A stretch of DNA of 64,000 nucleotides from Ornithodoros turicata. Lineage: Eukaryota > Arthropoda > Arachnida > Ixodida > Argasidae. The stretch lies in NCBI RefSeq assembly GCF_037126465.1, contig NC_088202.1, positions 124,758,123 to 124,822,122 on the forward strand, in the 5' to 3' direction. Positions 36,506-47,100 of this stretch are shown here, one piece after another; positions within the stretch are counted from its first letter, which is position 1, and each line of letters begins with the position of its first letter. Both the position numbers and the translations under genes were made by a program. Under the pieces are notes generated by a model, which worked only from the letters and a program-made list of their open reading frames with translations, was not told the origin of the DNA and made no database searches.

Positions 36506-36600
36506 AGTTCCCGGCATATTTCCGGGTCCCGAAATCTCGGGATTTCGCGCGCCAAATCCCGGAAATTCGGGATAATAAATTTCGGCTTTCCTAACATGCA
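36506..36600. mobile_element. hAT-like end with CCCGGAAAT words
   Basis: CAGAGTTCCCGGCATATTTC is followed by CGGGTCCCGAAATCTCGGGA, AAATCCCGGAAATTCGGGAT and TTTCGG. The CAG start and repeated CCCGAAAT/ATTTCGGG word match the pattern of the other hAT-like ends. A partner end with the same vocabulary may be the remnant at 43450-43620, but the two are not shown to belong together. Confidence 0.4.
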
Positions 36601-36639
36601 CAAGTGGTTACAGTCCAGACGTCCCCATTTTTCCTTTCT

Positions 36640-37785
36640 TTATTATCATCATCATCATCATCATTATCTCCGTAGGGACATTTGCACACAAATATCAATC
36701 CCTGCTCGGGATCCTGGAATTCACATTTATGGCATCTTCGACTGGCAGCCACAGATCGCTCTAGAGCTCTCTGGTAGGCGCGCCCTGTCTTCGACTATAG
36801 TCAAAACGGAGCACTGTGACAACAGCTTCGGCACTTGTTTCTTTCTTCCGTCTTCTTTCTTCCTCCAGCTCAGAGCGTTCCGGCTTAGAGCATTGGTGCC
36901 GCCAGTCGAAGATACTACTAGAACCCCCCCCCCCCCCCCGCCCAATCCCAGGTTTGTCAGAAAAACGGTTCTGGATTGCATAAACTAGCACGAAGTTTAG
37001 GCGCCTTCGGTTCATCTCGTCAACACAACACTTAATCCACTACGTTCGCCAAACATGCTACAGTCAGTGTTTCGGCAGGATGATAATGGGCGTTTTCGCA
37101 AAAAGCACTCTCTCCGGACATGACACAATAAACAATATGAAACAAAACGAGAAGGGAAAACGGAGGAATCTCCAGAGTTTCTGAGGCACGCATCCAAAAC
37201 ACAGCTCGGCCGTTTCCCTCCCTGTCATCTCTCTCTCTCTCTCTCGCTCTTCCTTTTATTCTATGATTTTTTTCCCCCTGCCGGTTTGTTCTCACTACGT
37301 CTCGTCCTGCGCTGCTCTATTCATTAAGTGATGCCCGAACGCTGACGTCGTCACCAAAGTGACTAAGTGAGTCTACTGAGTGACGGCAGCCCTCGCAAGA
37401 GACCCTCCGAAGAAGCCTCGGCTTGTCGGGCTCTGCTTGCTTGGAGCCAAGACGCCATTAGGTTGATGTAAAAGTTTCTCGGGTTTCGCGTAGTTGACAC
37501 AACAATGGCAGGCCGAAAAAGAGTGGACGACGACGTTTGCTGGGCGGGGAAAAAACGCCCCTCTCACACGGCAAGTTTGCATTTTGGGCAATGTATCCGG
37601 TTAGAAGGACTATACAAGATGGGCAGTTTATTCATTATCGCGAAGGCAGGGTAGAATAGTGTATGCGTGACGCATGTTTCATCTACACAGTATGGGAATG
37701 ATTTGGCCGGTGCAGTGAAATAACGCAACGTGTAGCATTGCAAAATTCAAGTCACGTTGATATCTTATTCTTTCGTGCAGATGTT
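36640..37785. other. Intergenic sequence with simple repeats
   Basis: A CAT run lies at about 36648-36666, a poly-C run of 16 at 36924-36939 and a TC run at about 37229-37246. Frames here are overlapping and unrecognised. Confidence 0.5.
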
Positions 37786-37793
37786 GTTCACAG

Positions 37794-38803
37794 CACAGTG
37801 TCGGAGCGAACCGAAAACCGGAACCCAAAACCGAAACCCCCCCCCCCCCCCCCCGCTATTTTGGTGCGAACCGGAACGGAATCGAAACCGTATACGTTTT
37901 TTTTTCGCTCAGGAGGAAAACCGAAAAATTTATTTAACGATTTTCGGTCCAAGAAAAACCTTCGCCGGTTTGTACTACGAGTAGGCGAATGAAACTGGCG
38001 TCGTGTGTTCTGAAGTCATGTCATGGATACTTTACGAAGGTTACGGTTACGGTAAAATGTATGTCGGTATACTATGACCCTTATGCTCCCTTATGACCCT
38101 TATGACATGTGACCGGTTGTGACTCTCTACCAATGTGCCGTAGTGTTCGTTTTAATTCTTGTCGTCCGCCCAAACTCTCCTCAACTAAGCAACGACCCAA
38201 CGGGGCTGCATTACGGCTTCTCTATCGGTAATGTCGCGCAACGCGTCCCTTGTCTGAGAGCAGCGAAGTTGAATACACTTAGGTATCCGCGAGGGCAAGC
38301 GCGTGCGAAATGGCGCCTCGTTTGTGGACAGGACACGAAGAAAAGAAAACGGAGCCGTCGAGCCCGTTTGTGAGTAAAGGTATTCCTCGATTTGCGTTGT
38401 ACTCGTGCGGTGGTGCTTGCTGGCTAGGCAGCAGCAACAGACATTCGGATGGGACGCAAAGAAAGCACTTTACCTACAACACCACGACAAACAAGTCCGT
38501 CTGTATCATGCGCTTCAAGAAAGGAGAAAGCCTATTTGAACAGATAGTCAGCTACAGGAACCAGGAGCTACCAATTTCACAGCTGCCTATTAATATTAAA
38601 TACCATGTATGCGGAATAGACGGGTTTACATTTAGCAACATTGATTTTTTTTTTCTGGGAATGAATATGCTCGCTAGAAGTGGAACCGGTTAAAACCGGT
38701 ATGAAACGTTATTTTTTTGCTCCGGAGCAGAACCGGTACCGGACCGTTTATGATAGAACCGGAACAAAAACCGGAACGAAGAACGTTTCGGTTCGACACC
38801 CTG
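37794..38803 (+). mobile_element. hAT DNA transposon with 8-bp target duplication
   Basis: The element is bordered by perfect direct repeats GTTCACAG at 37786-37793 and 38804-38811. Left end CACAGTGTCGGAGCGAACCG and right end (reversed) CAGGGTGTCGAACCG align as imperfect inverted repeats. The subterminal zones are packed with ACCGGAAC, ACCGAAAC or GGTTCCGG words (37805-37890, 38685-38795). An 18-base poly-C run interrupts the left zone. The interior keeps a 127-codon frame with a BED-finger-like patch (separate entry) but no catalytic or dimerisation region, so it cannot move on its own. Confidence 0.85.
38310..38693 (+). pseudogene. Truncated hAT transposase N-terminus, BED-finger-like
   Basis: The frame starts MAPRLWTGHEEKKTEPSSPF. 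After a linker it contains TQRKHFTYNTTTNKSVC, which resembles the core of BED zinc fingers found at the N-terminus of hAT transposases (aromatic, HF, spacer, then C). The second Cys and the His-x-Cys pair are not clear. A GTAAAG donor-like site at 38374 and a CAG acceptor-like site near 38430 suggest the frame may once have been two exons. It lies wholly inside the delimited element 37794-38803, in + orientation. The later residues run into the right terminal repeats, so at most the DNA-binding part survives. Confidence 0.4.
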
Positions 38804-39124
38804 GTTCACAGTTGGGATGTTTGCGAGAGCATATAGACACGGCATTCAGTAATTCACTTTCAATTCCTTTAATTTTTCGGTTGTGCAACTCTTTTACTAG
38901 AATTGCCCAACCAGCTCCTTCCGAAAATTGGTGTTTTCGTAACGGATTTTCATTACTGCAGCCCTTATGCTTGAATTCAGAGAGAGTCTCCACGTAGGTA
39001 CACAGTATCTTTACGGTAGTCATGTAGATCACCTTAATTTTCAGAAAACCATCCTATTTAATTCGAGAAGCGCCACCGTTTTACAAGCGAGCATTGAAGA
39101 AATCATGCCTGGCTTTCACTTCTT

Positions 39125-40210
39125 CTAGTGTCTCACAGCCGGACTTGTACAGGTTCCTCTCAAAAGTATTTAAGTTACGCTTATGAGGCAACAAAGTAAT
39201 ACCCCTGTCACACGGGCATTTCGATCCTTCTCGAATCCGATCTGCATCGAACTTCCCGAGCACGCTCGAGTTTTGACGCTGCTACACGGCCACTTTCAAT
39301 GCGCATTGAATGGTTGACGGTGTCGAGAATATAGGCAAATGAATAAACGGAACTCATTAATTTCGCGTTTCCTATATAACAGCGATATTAGTGGTTTTAT
39401 CGTATACCGATGTAAGCATCATTTGTAGCTTCGCGCGCATGTCCGTCTTAAGTTATGACAGTTCACCGGGGTCGGGGATGCAAATGGCGGCCGTCGAGCC
39501 GTCTTGAAATTCTCAATCCTGTTATGGGAACTGTCTTGAGTGAAGCAGGATCAAAGTTCGATCCTGCTTGGAAGCGGCCGTGTAGCACCATCCGATCTGC
39601 ATTGGGTTCAAGCAGGTTCGGTCGAGCAGGATCGAAAATGCCCGTGTGACAGGGGTATTACTGAGTAGAGTACTAAATGCTCAACATTCAAAAGTATCGG
39701 AGTAGAATACTAAATACTCATAAAAATAACTCGTTACATCCAAGATACTATCAAGTTACAATGTGTGAAGGATTCTCGCCCGGATACTCTTGTTCTCCCG
39801 CGATATCTTCTCACCTCCTCTCTCGCCTCCGCGGACATCTCGCCCGATAATGTCGCTCGCGCGGGTACCCGATGCTGCGCTCACAGGAGGAGGACGGAGA
39901 AGAGTCACGCCAAAGCGAACGTAAGCGAGCAAGCCAGCTTAAACTACATTGTTTAATCCACAGTTTATTTCAGTTATTCACAACTTACCCGTCCTTGGTC
40001 GCTATGACCAAACCTGACGCCCGAACGATGGCCTTAATCTTTTTCTGGACATTCCTATCTCCCGAATAAAATAATAAAAAATTAACAAATGAACGGAGGA
40101 TATCTTGGGAGTAACTTAAGAAATGACCCACTACAGGTTACGTATACAAGCTAGTGCCAAAAAGTACAAAGTTAAGATACTAAATACTAAATTTTGAAAG
40201 TATTTGTAAG
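39125..40210. mobile_element. Older element with AAGTATTTAAGT/AGTACT words, split by insertions
   Basis: AAAGTATTTAAGTTAC (39163) and TAGAGTACTAAATGCTC (39665) flank the MITE at 39202-39655, and matching words continue at 39690-39765 and 40140-40210 (AAGATACTAAATACTAAA). The same element resumes after the hAT insertion at 41319 (TTACTGCAGAAGTATTTGC). Its vocabulary equals that of 32086-32260. Outer termini and target duplication were not resolved. It is the oldest layer of a three-deep nest. Confidence 0.45.
39202..39655. mobile_element. TA-flanked terminal-inverted-repeat MITE
   Basis: The ends CCCCTGTCACACGGGCATTT and its complement are inverted repeats, nearly perfect for about 28 bases, with TA on each outer side (39200-39201 and 39656-39657). 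The match continues six bases beyond, AGTAAT...ATTACT. No coding capacity is seen. The TA flanks suggest Tc1/mariner-type integration, but the termini resemble no family I can name with certainty. Its interior carries GATCCTGCTTG and AAGCAGGATC words near the right end. Confidence 0.75.
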
Positions 40211-40218
40211 ATGCCAAG

Positions 40219-41310
40219 CAGAGGTGGGGAAATTTCTTTTATTTTGTAATGCATTACCATTACTCATTACTTGTATAAAAAACTAATGCATTGCACTACT
40301 CATTACTTTTTCGATGTTAGTAATGCATTAGTAATGCCATTACTTCAACGAAGTAATGGCATTACTCTGGCATTATATTTATATTTTAGGGCATAAGCCT
40401 CCAAGATGCTATGCATAAGTTTTCCTCCTCGCTTTTTTTGTTATAGGCAATAGCCACCCGAGTATCCCCCAAATCGGTGCTACTAAATCCCGACAGAAGC
40501 GAGGCTGATAGGCAAAAACTATTGATAAGATTTTTTGTAGCATAGTAGGAGTTAACGCTCAAAGTTGTCATCCGCTAGCCTTGCCCGCTTCGGCGACAGG
40601 ACATCTTTTGCCGTACTGAACACTCGTTCAGCGGAAGCGAATGACTGAATTTATGTGTTGTATTGCACGAATAGTCTCTTCATTTTCGGGAACCCATCTA
40701 GCGATTCTAGGCTGCGATCCTTATAGCTTGCACCGAACTTTAAAGTGTCTCCCATCGCAACTAACTGGCTCGATATTCGCACTAAATTCGATCTACGAAT
40801 GGGACAAGTCTTCGCCCGCCGGCTCCATGATGCCTTTTCGCTATGCCCAGCCCTAAAATTCTGTCCTTGCAGAAAAACGACCTCTGAAAGCACAAGAGAA
40901 ACTAACACGGTACCATACCAAAACAGCGAATCACTAGTGCAATTGTCACTTGTTACCCTAATAGAGGCTATGTTTCTTTTTCGTTGATTATCCTTCACTA
41001 CAAATGCGTACAGGAGAAAATCGGTGATACCATCATGGACACTTATGACACACACCGCCGACTGTTGAACTGGGTCCTTCTCTTTCTTTGTTGCCCTGAA
41101 ACCTGGATGTGTTCCCAACCTTCACGTGGCGCAGTGAACATTCGACAAAAGTAATGAGTAATGCCACCCTGCATTACTCAGTCGAAATGTAAGGTATTAC
41201 CATTACTCATTACTTTCTGGCAAAATGTAATTCATTACCATTACTCATTACTCAAAAGTAATGCATTACCAGTAATGCATTACTTTGTAATGGATTACTC
41301 CCCACCTCTG
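40219..41310 (-). mobile_element. hAT DNA transposon with decayed transposase and 8-bp target duplication
   Basis: The terminal inverted repeats CAGAGGTGGGGA are identical at both ends. Perfect direct repeats ATGCCAAG at 40211-40218 and 41311-41318 are the target duplication. Both subterminal zones (40240-40375, 41150-41300) consist of TAATGCATTAC, CATTACTCATTAC and AGTAATG words in both orientations. The interior holds a broken transposase C-terminus on the - strand, so this copy derives from an autonomous family by internal deletion. It is inserted into an older element of the AGTACT vocabulary. Confidence 0.92.
40552..41118 (-). pseudogene. hAT transposase C-terminal fragment with in-frame stop
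   Basis: On the - strand one frame runs from 41118 to 40552, interrupted by a single TAA at 40651-40653. Just before that stop it reads ...LDGFPKMKRLFVQYNT. Just after, it reads ASAERVFSTAKDVLSPKRAR followed by LADDNFE, the signature of the hAT C-terminal dimerisation domain (S-A-x-E-R-x-F-S ... R-x-x-L). Family proteins normally continue through this junction without a break. The N-terminal BED finger, the catalytic acidic residues and most of the RNase H-like fold are missing. The fragment identifies the host element as hAT beyond its termini. It is not functional. Confidence 0.8.
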
Positions 41311-41318
41311 ATGCCAAG

Positions 41319-41955
41319 TTACTGCAGAAGTATTTGCTTCCACAGCGGAGGAAGCGACCGCGTATACTCCTCCAGTCGTGTTCTTGCGCTGCTACCACGA
41401 AGACAGATTGTGTAAATCAGAAGTTGAAGAATTCCAGTAGCTGCACCTGTACCATTGCGTTTTCTGCCGTGACTGTGCACAACAACCTCTTATATTTCTC
41501 ATAAATCGGCTCATTTGCTGGCCCAACCATTCCTCTTTATTTATTTTCTCGAGGCGTGTCATTCTAGCCATTGTTGGGCTGTTTACGGGGCATCCCGAGT
41601 ACTATACACTTGCTGTCCACCTGCAGAGGGCGAAATTTAAGCACCTTCGGTTTATCTTGTTTACGTAATTCTTAATTCACTACGTTTTCTTTTTATTTTC
41701 TCCCGGTTACAGAGCTATTTCACTAAATTTGCCTAGTTAGCTCTTTCTATCACTCTATCACCGTTCTTATCGCGCCTCTAGCGCTAGAGTAGCGCGCTAT
41801 TTCCTCCTTTCTCTCCTTTTTTCACACCCACCAACGAGCCCATTTTTGTGACCCTTCACAAAACAAAGCGGTGTAGTGTTCAACGGGAATAGCTGTATTG
41901 CACGCATTCCGTGGCAAGCGTCAGCATGCACTTGCACCCACCATATCATCATCCC
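41319..41955. other. Remainder of older element and intergenic sequence
   Basis: The first ~30 bases continue the AGTACT-type element. The rest, including T/C-rich 41640-41830, shows no gene or further element that I can define. Confidence 0.45.
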
Positions 41956-41957
41956 AT

Positions 41958-42292
<335 letters not shown>

Positions 42293-42294
42293 TC

Positions 42295-42925
42295 AGCACT
42301 TGCATGCCTGAGGCATCTCGGCCGTTTTCACAGCAGAACAAGAAAACCAGAAACAGCAAGAACAGTAGAGCAACACGAAATTATGGACTGGCGTATGACG
42401 AAGAGCAAAACTCAAAAGACACGACCCTTAACGATCTCCAGGTTATTTTCTTCGGCATGATTATCGATTATCACAGCGGGCTGTCACCTTCCGAACTAAA
42501 GATGACACCCCTTTTCGAAAATGCAATTGCTTGAGATTCGCTCCAAATAACAATAATTATATCGACAGAGGGCAAGCCTGCAAACACATGCAGAAAGGCA
42601 TCGTGCCTTCGTGTGGGTGGGCTTCCCCCCTTTTTGCCCCGTCATCCCCGTGATCCCCTTCAGCTGTCAGATTGAAGAGTGACTCCACCCGCATCGTCCT
42701 GCTCCACCCCGATCCACTTTGCTTAATACGCATTAGCTCTTCCCGGGTACATTATTTATTGCAAACTCTCATCTACCACTGAACCGCGTGTTCTCTTAGT
42801 TTGCTCATTGACACCGCACGAGACGGTTCAAGACTTTGTTTTACGTGAGTGTAATCCTTTGCGCCCAAGGGATATACGCGCGCTCTTCTACGTTGGGCTC
42901 ATTCTTAACCGGAGTGACTCGTCTC
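42295..42925. other. Intergenic sequence, no gene seen
   Basis: No exon, RNA gene or element end was recognised between the microsatellite and the MITE at 42934. Confidence 0.5.
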
Positions 42926-42933
42926 CTATATAT

Positions 42934-43080
42934 CCCCAACAACACCGAATATCCTCTAGATGTAGGAGTAATGTCTCAACGAATTCGTGCGTCCGATGGA
43001 TATCCCTAAGACATCCATCGGACGTACGAATCCATGAGGACATTATTTTTACATCCAGAGGATATTCAGTGTTGTTGGGG
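42934..43080. mobile_element. Foldback MITE, 147 bp, TA-flanked
   Basis: The whole element is one hairpin. CCCCAACAACACCGAATATC at the left pairs with GATATTCAGTGTTGTTGGGG at the right, and pairing continues inward through TCCGATGGAT and ATCCATCGGA around a ~10-base loop. It is flanked by TAT on both sides (42931-42933, 43081-43083), consistent with a TA target. There is no coding capacity. Transcribed, it would give a hairpin RNA of about 70 bp with mismatches, a possible small-RNA source. Confidence 0.85.
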
Positions 43081-43154
43081 TATAGTTTGTAGGTGCTGTG
43101 CCTCAATGACGTAACATGGAGAGACATATTCTTGTTGTGATGCGCAGCATCGGA

Positions 43155-43200
43155 CTTTTTTGGATTGGATTAGATTGGATTTTAAACTAATAATAATCCG
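43155..43200 (-). mobile_element. Retrotransposon tail (minus strand)
   Basis: GGATTGGATTAGATTGGATT followed by TTAAACTAATAATAATCC is, in reverse, a retrotransposon-like 3' end of GGATTATTATTAGTTTAAAA type. A related GGATTGCGTTGGATTG lies at about 53973. The body is not recognised. Confidence 0.3.
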
Positions 43201-43449
43201 ACTTCTTTGTGCACGCTTGGAAGCAGAACATCCCGACATAAGACGCAAGCCATGTCCCTCCGTCATCACTCCTGATTTCTGGACAGCGCGTTCGTATATA
43301 CATTTTTCTGAAAATTAACACAACTGCCTAAAAGTCACAAAAAGCCGTGTTCCTCCCGTTTTCGTCAAATCAGCGGAGAGAATGTCACTCACGGTGATGG
43401 TTGGCTAGGAGCGTGGTATACGGTGGGGTTCTGTTTTAAGAGTTGCCCC

Positions 43450-43620
43450 AGTTTGGCAACCCCGGGAGACGGCCACAGAAAATTTGTGCCAAACGAGATA
43501 GTGATTACACAGCACTCTGGGATTCGGGAAATCCCGCAAATCCACCGTCTAGATCTCCCGTTGAAAGAAATTTCCCGCAAACACAAACCCTGCTGTTCAG
43601 GTTGCGAACAGGAAGCGCTC
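43450..43620. mobile_element. hAT-like remnant with TCCCG/CGGGA words
   Basis: GGGATTCGGGAAATCCCGCA, CTAGATCTCCCG and AATTTCCCGCAAACAC are followed by ACAAACCCTG, whose reverse complement CAGGGTTTGT is a hAT-like start. It shares its words with the solitary end at 36506-36600. No target duplication was found. Confidence 0.35.
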
Positions 43621-43701
43621 TCAATAAATTAGAATGAAACAAGATTCGTTCTCTGGATAGCGTAAATTGCAGGCATTACGATATGCTAAGACACATTAAT
43701 A

Positions 43702-43855
43702 GTGGGTTTGAATATATCGTACGCTGTCGCGTTTGCGTACATAAGGGATAGCGCGTACGTTCTGCGCAATGCGCAAAGCTCTCCTTAAGTACTGCGCGTG
43801 CGCAGAACCAAAGGCCGTACGCAAAGGCGATAGCGTACGTTTTACTAAAACTCAC
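43702..43855. mobile_element. Foldback MITE, 154 bp, TA-flanked
   Basis: GTGGGTTTGAATATATCGTA at the left and its counterpart (reversed: GTGAGTTTTAGTAAAACGTA) begin arms that both continue CGCT.TCGC.TTTGCGTAC. TA lies on each side (43700-43701, 43856-43857). The inner part contains TTCTGCGCA and GTGCGCAGAA arms. The MITE is inserted immediately before the Cys codon of the retrotransposon fragment that follows, so it split that older copy. Confidence 0.8.
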
Positions 43856-43857
43856 TA

Positions 43858-44165
43858 CTGTCAGCAAACTGAAACCATCGAACACATTCTGCTTCATGGC
43901 AGGGCCAATGCTGTGGTGCGGGATTAATAACTTGAACATCGGAGGAATAGCACCCTTCATCCAAGAGGCTCTTCCACGGAAAGACACTCCGAAACTCGAA
44001 GCCGTCTGGTGGACTCGCCCGAAGACTAAGGGACAAACAGTTTTCTTCTTCTTCTTCCTTTTCATTTTTTTTCTTTATCATGGGAATCTTGACCAGGCCT
44101 GGCGGTGACCGACGTACATCTTAACTTTGGACCATCATCATCTCAACACCTCATCTCATCTCGAC
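43858..44165 (+). mobile_element. Non-LTR retrotransposon: reverse transcriptase C-terminus and 3' end (decayed)
   Basis: From 43859 the frame reads CQQTETIEHILLH, the Cys...His-I-L cluster downstream of the reverse transcriptase domain. After a frameshift the protein continues at 43896-44108, ending at TGA. This later part has WCGINNLNIGGIAPFIQEAL and an odd run of Phe codons from a TTC repeat at 44041-44060. The 3' end reads GGACCATCATCATCTCAACA followed by CATCTC repeats. The true upstream part was cut off by the MITE at 43702-43855. It is a relic, not a gene. Confidence 0.6.
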
Positions 44166-46255
44166 TACAGCCGTGACGCTGCCTATATACATGAGTGAGG
44201 GAAACAACTGCAAGCCGATCTCGTCACCACCACCGCCACCTGTTTTAAGAGGGACCCGATTCGACCTCAGAATAAACTCCCAGCTCATTTTCTCTCTCTC
44301 CCTCTCTCTCTTGTCTGGACAAATCTTAAACGCCATTTATGTCTGAATTACTACTTAGAGCAGTCCCTAGCAAGAGCTTATAGGTACACTATAGCCAGCA
44401 GCAGGTTAGACGCCATACGTGCACCTGACATGTTCGCCGTGCAACACTGCAAGTTACAAATGTCGACCAGGGCATACATAAACCACTCATGCATGTTGAA
44501 AGTGTACTTTTTCTAGGCGCGGTCACATGCGACGTTGAGCAAAAGATTGTTTCGACTATTGCTTGTTGACATCGAAAACAGGCGCCGACTGCGTGGCGGC
44601 TTGCGGGCCTCAGCGCCCCCCCCTCCCCCCGCGACTATCCAAGAGGATCCCCGGGGGCACGACCCCTGCGGGAAGTCACTCAGAGAGCTGCCATCTCAAG
44701 GTGGTGGTGGTGGTGATGATGGAACATGCTTGCAGTATAGTCGGCTGACGCTCAAAATGAATGTTTCGAAGGATATCCGACGAATCGCATACTTCACGCC
44801 GGTGAGCTTGAACATCTTGTAAAAATTTGTCGATTGAATCGGAATCACAGACACACTGCCCAACCTCGCAGAATGGAAGGGCGGTGTGTACCCCGTAAGC
44901 CGAAGCGTTTGCGCCGGTATCGCTCATTCGTAGCATCAGTACAGCGTTATTACACAGCTGATAACTTGACGCGTCATCTGTAACCAACGTAGTTGTTCAG
45001 TATCTACCATATTTATTGCGAGGCAGTGGTGTTCTTTTGCAACTGTGCACAATGGTGGAGTGAACTTTTTAGCCACTCTATGTTCCAAGATAACGTTTTG
45101 TACGATAATTTTTCGGACCATACTATACTCCAAAATTACAGAATGCTCCACGGGTAAATCGTCTTCTCGTCGTCTTCTTTCAATCATCATCATCATCTCG
45201 AGTGCGCACTATATGGATCCCAATCCATCCCGTTCACCACATGTGGTACACTGATGCCATTCCTTCAACAGGTCACTTCCCTGCATAGGGGACCTACGTT
45301 GTGTCGGCTTCGCTGATAAGTTGCTTGTTTTTGGTAATTTACTCGCGTATCTAGCGGAAAGGTATCCGTGGGAACATATCTTATTGGTAAATCATGCATG
45401 GCAGCAACATTTACAACAAGTTCAAGTAGCAGCGATTGTTTTATCGTTATTATTGTTTAGGGCCAAGTTTGTTCCTCACCCTTCTGTGTGGATGTAGTGC
45501 GTTCACTCCACTGTGATTGCTCTAGTCTGCGTGACCTCGCGCACTCGGTACAGTTGCCTTAGAAGTCTGCCCAGGACGCACATTGCCCCAGGGCGTTAGT
45601 CGTGACGGTGGCCGCCTCTGTAACGCCGACAACGGCAAGCCCCCACTACCACCACCGTGAACTGCTAGCGCTTCCAGAAGCCCCCCCCCCCCCCCCCCCC
45701 CCCCCCACCACCACTACCGCCACCGTGAAGTGTGAAATATCCTCGAAAATTTTGTCGAACCTGTTATTAGACGCGAAATTAGAAGTGGCATTTAGACGTG
45801 GTCCACAACGACCTTTGATGTTCATTTTGTGACTCTTGTCCTGTTTAACTTCTATGAACGGGCGGTAATTATGTACATTCGCGTCATTTATTTATATCAC
45901 GAAAGGAGATTCAACCAAGCCTATTGAATACCATTTGTTGACTTAATAAGGAGCATAGGTGCTATCTGTAAGGCTGCATTTGGCTAAAAAACATCAGACC
46001 CGCCGTTCGTTGAGAGACGGAAGGCATTAAAGGAGCTATTTATTTTTCAAACTTCAAGCAAGTATTAAGTCTGTTATTGCACTATTTTTACTTTGCTTCT
46101 CCTACGCTGAATGCTTACGCTTTTCTGACGGAAGCGGCAAAAACTATGCACTGTGAGTACTTCCTTGAGCAGGGACAACTTGCTGGAGGTCATTTCAACC
46201 GCTTTTACTTGAACGTTGTTCTGAATGTTATACGTGCAATGTAATGAAGTCGCAC
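44166..46255. other. Intergenic sequence with GGTGGT/ACCACC and C-rich tracts
   Basis: CACCACCACCGCCACC (44224), GGTGGTGGTGGTGATGATGG (44701) and ACTACCACCACCGTGAACTG (45645) look like related simple-repeat tails. A 26-base poly-C run lies at 45681-45706. A CT run lies at about 44289-44310. No exon was recognised. Confidence 0.45.
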
Positions 46256-46259
46256 ATTA

Positions 46260-46385
46260 TTATTTCAGCTATTAATTCTAGCACGTTTCCCTGCGACGCA
46301 TTTCGCTTCGTTGCAGTACACTTCATTAATGAATTCCTGAATGAATGAATTTAATTAGTCAATTCATTAATGTACTACTTTTTGC
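46260..46385. other. AT-rich cluster of TTAATG/ATTA words
   Basis: CATTAATGAATT (about 46325) and AATTCATTAATG (about 46361) form an inverted pair around GAATGAATGAATTTAATTAG. The density of ATTA cores invites homeodomain binding, and the cluster is about 0.7 kb upstream of the putative first exon at 47101. It may equally be a simple-sequence accident. Confidence 0.25.
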
Positions 46386-46830
46386 TGAAACTTTACTAAA
46401 GCGACAATGTTCGGTACGGTAATTCAGAAATTTACGACGACAAGACGCCCTTCCCAATGACACATGAATGGCCTGTACGCTCATGGATCCACTTGTCCGC
46501 ATAATATGGCGTCAAAAATTACATGCACGACGGAATGTGACTCTTTGGAAATCCCAAATCTTGTTCGAATAAGTAACACTTTATTAGAGACCGAACGTCA
46601 CAATCATCAAGAGATGTCCGTTCTTCTCGTCAGTATTGATTAGCACCGAAGGGACACAATTCGTTCCGCCAGCTGTCATCCGAGATTCCCCAATATCTCT
46701 GCCAAAGATCGTGAAAACGAAACTCAACCAAGAGACTACTTTATTTTCACTAAATGCTCATTACAGCATACGTGTCTGTGCATCCTTTTAATTCGGCCAC
46801 GCTTTACAAAGCCGTCAAAGGTCAATGTGT
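46386..46830. other. Upstream flank of the putative gene, nothing defined
   Basis: No repeat, exon or regulatory motif that I can defend was seen. Confidence 0.45.
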
Positions 46831-46849
46831 ATACTAGCCGCGATATCGA

Positions 46850-47100
46850 GTACGAAAGGGCATTCCCACTGGTGTTCGCAAAAGAAAAGAAAAAGGAAAT
46901 CGGCGAAGGTCACCGAGGCAGTTCGGCGAGGCCGTTGGAGCCTTGGGGCGAAAAATAAACGAAGCTGCGTGCGTTACTCCTGAGGCTCCATAAAATACCG
47001 ACGCCATGTTTTCCCCCAACAGAGCAGTCACGGAGCGCTGAGAGAGAGAGAGCGGCGGAGAAGGAGGGAAAAGGAGGGACCACGGCAGGCACCCTTCAAG
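46850..47100 (+). promoter_or_regulatory. Putative promoter and 5' UTR
   Basis: CpG content rises from about 46900. GCCATGTTTTCC at about 47004 is a reverse YY1-type site, and CAAGATGGCGGA spanning 47097-47108 is a forward YY1 site placed over the start codon. Many metazoan housekeeping promoters have this arrangement. A GA run (47039-47052) and purine-rich GGAGAAGGAGGGAAAAGGAG precede the ATG. No TATA box was found. Transcription start sites would most likely lie between 46990 and 47090. Confidence 0.45.

Noticed and set aside
39475..39508. Start codon in ATGGCGGCCGTCGAGCC context as a gene start
   Set aside because: The frame stops after a few codons and lies inside the MITE at 39202-39655.
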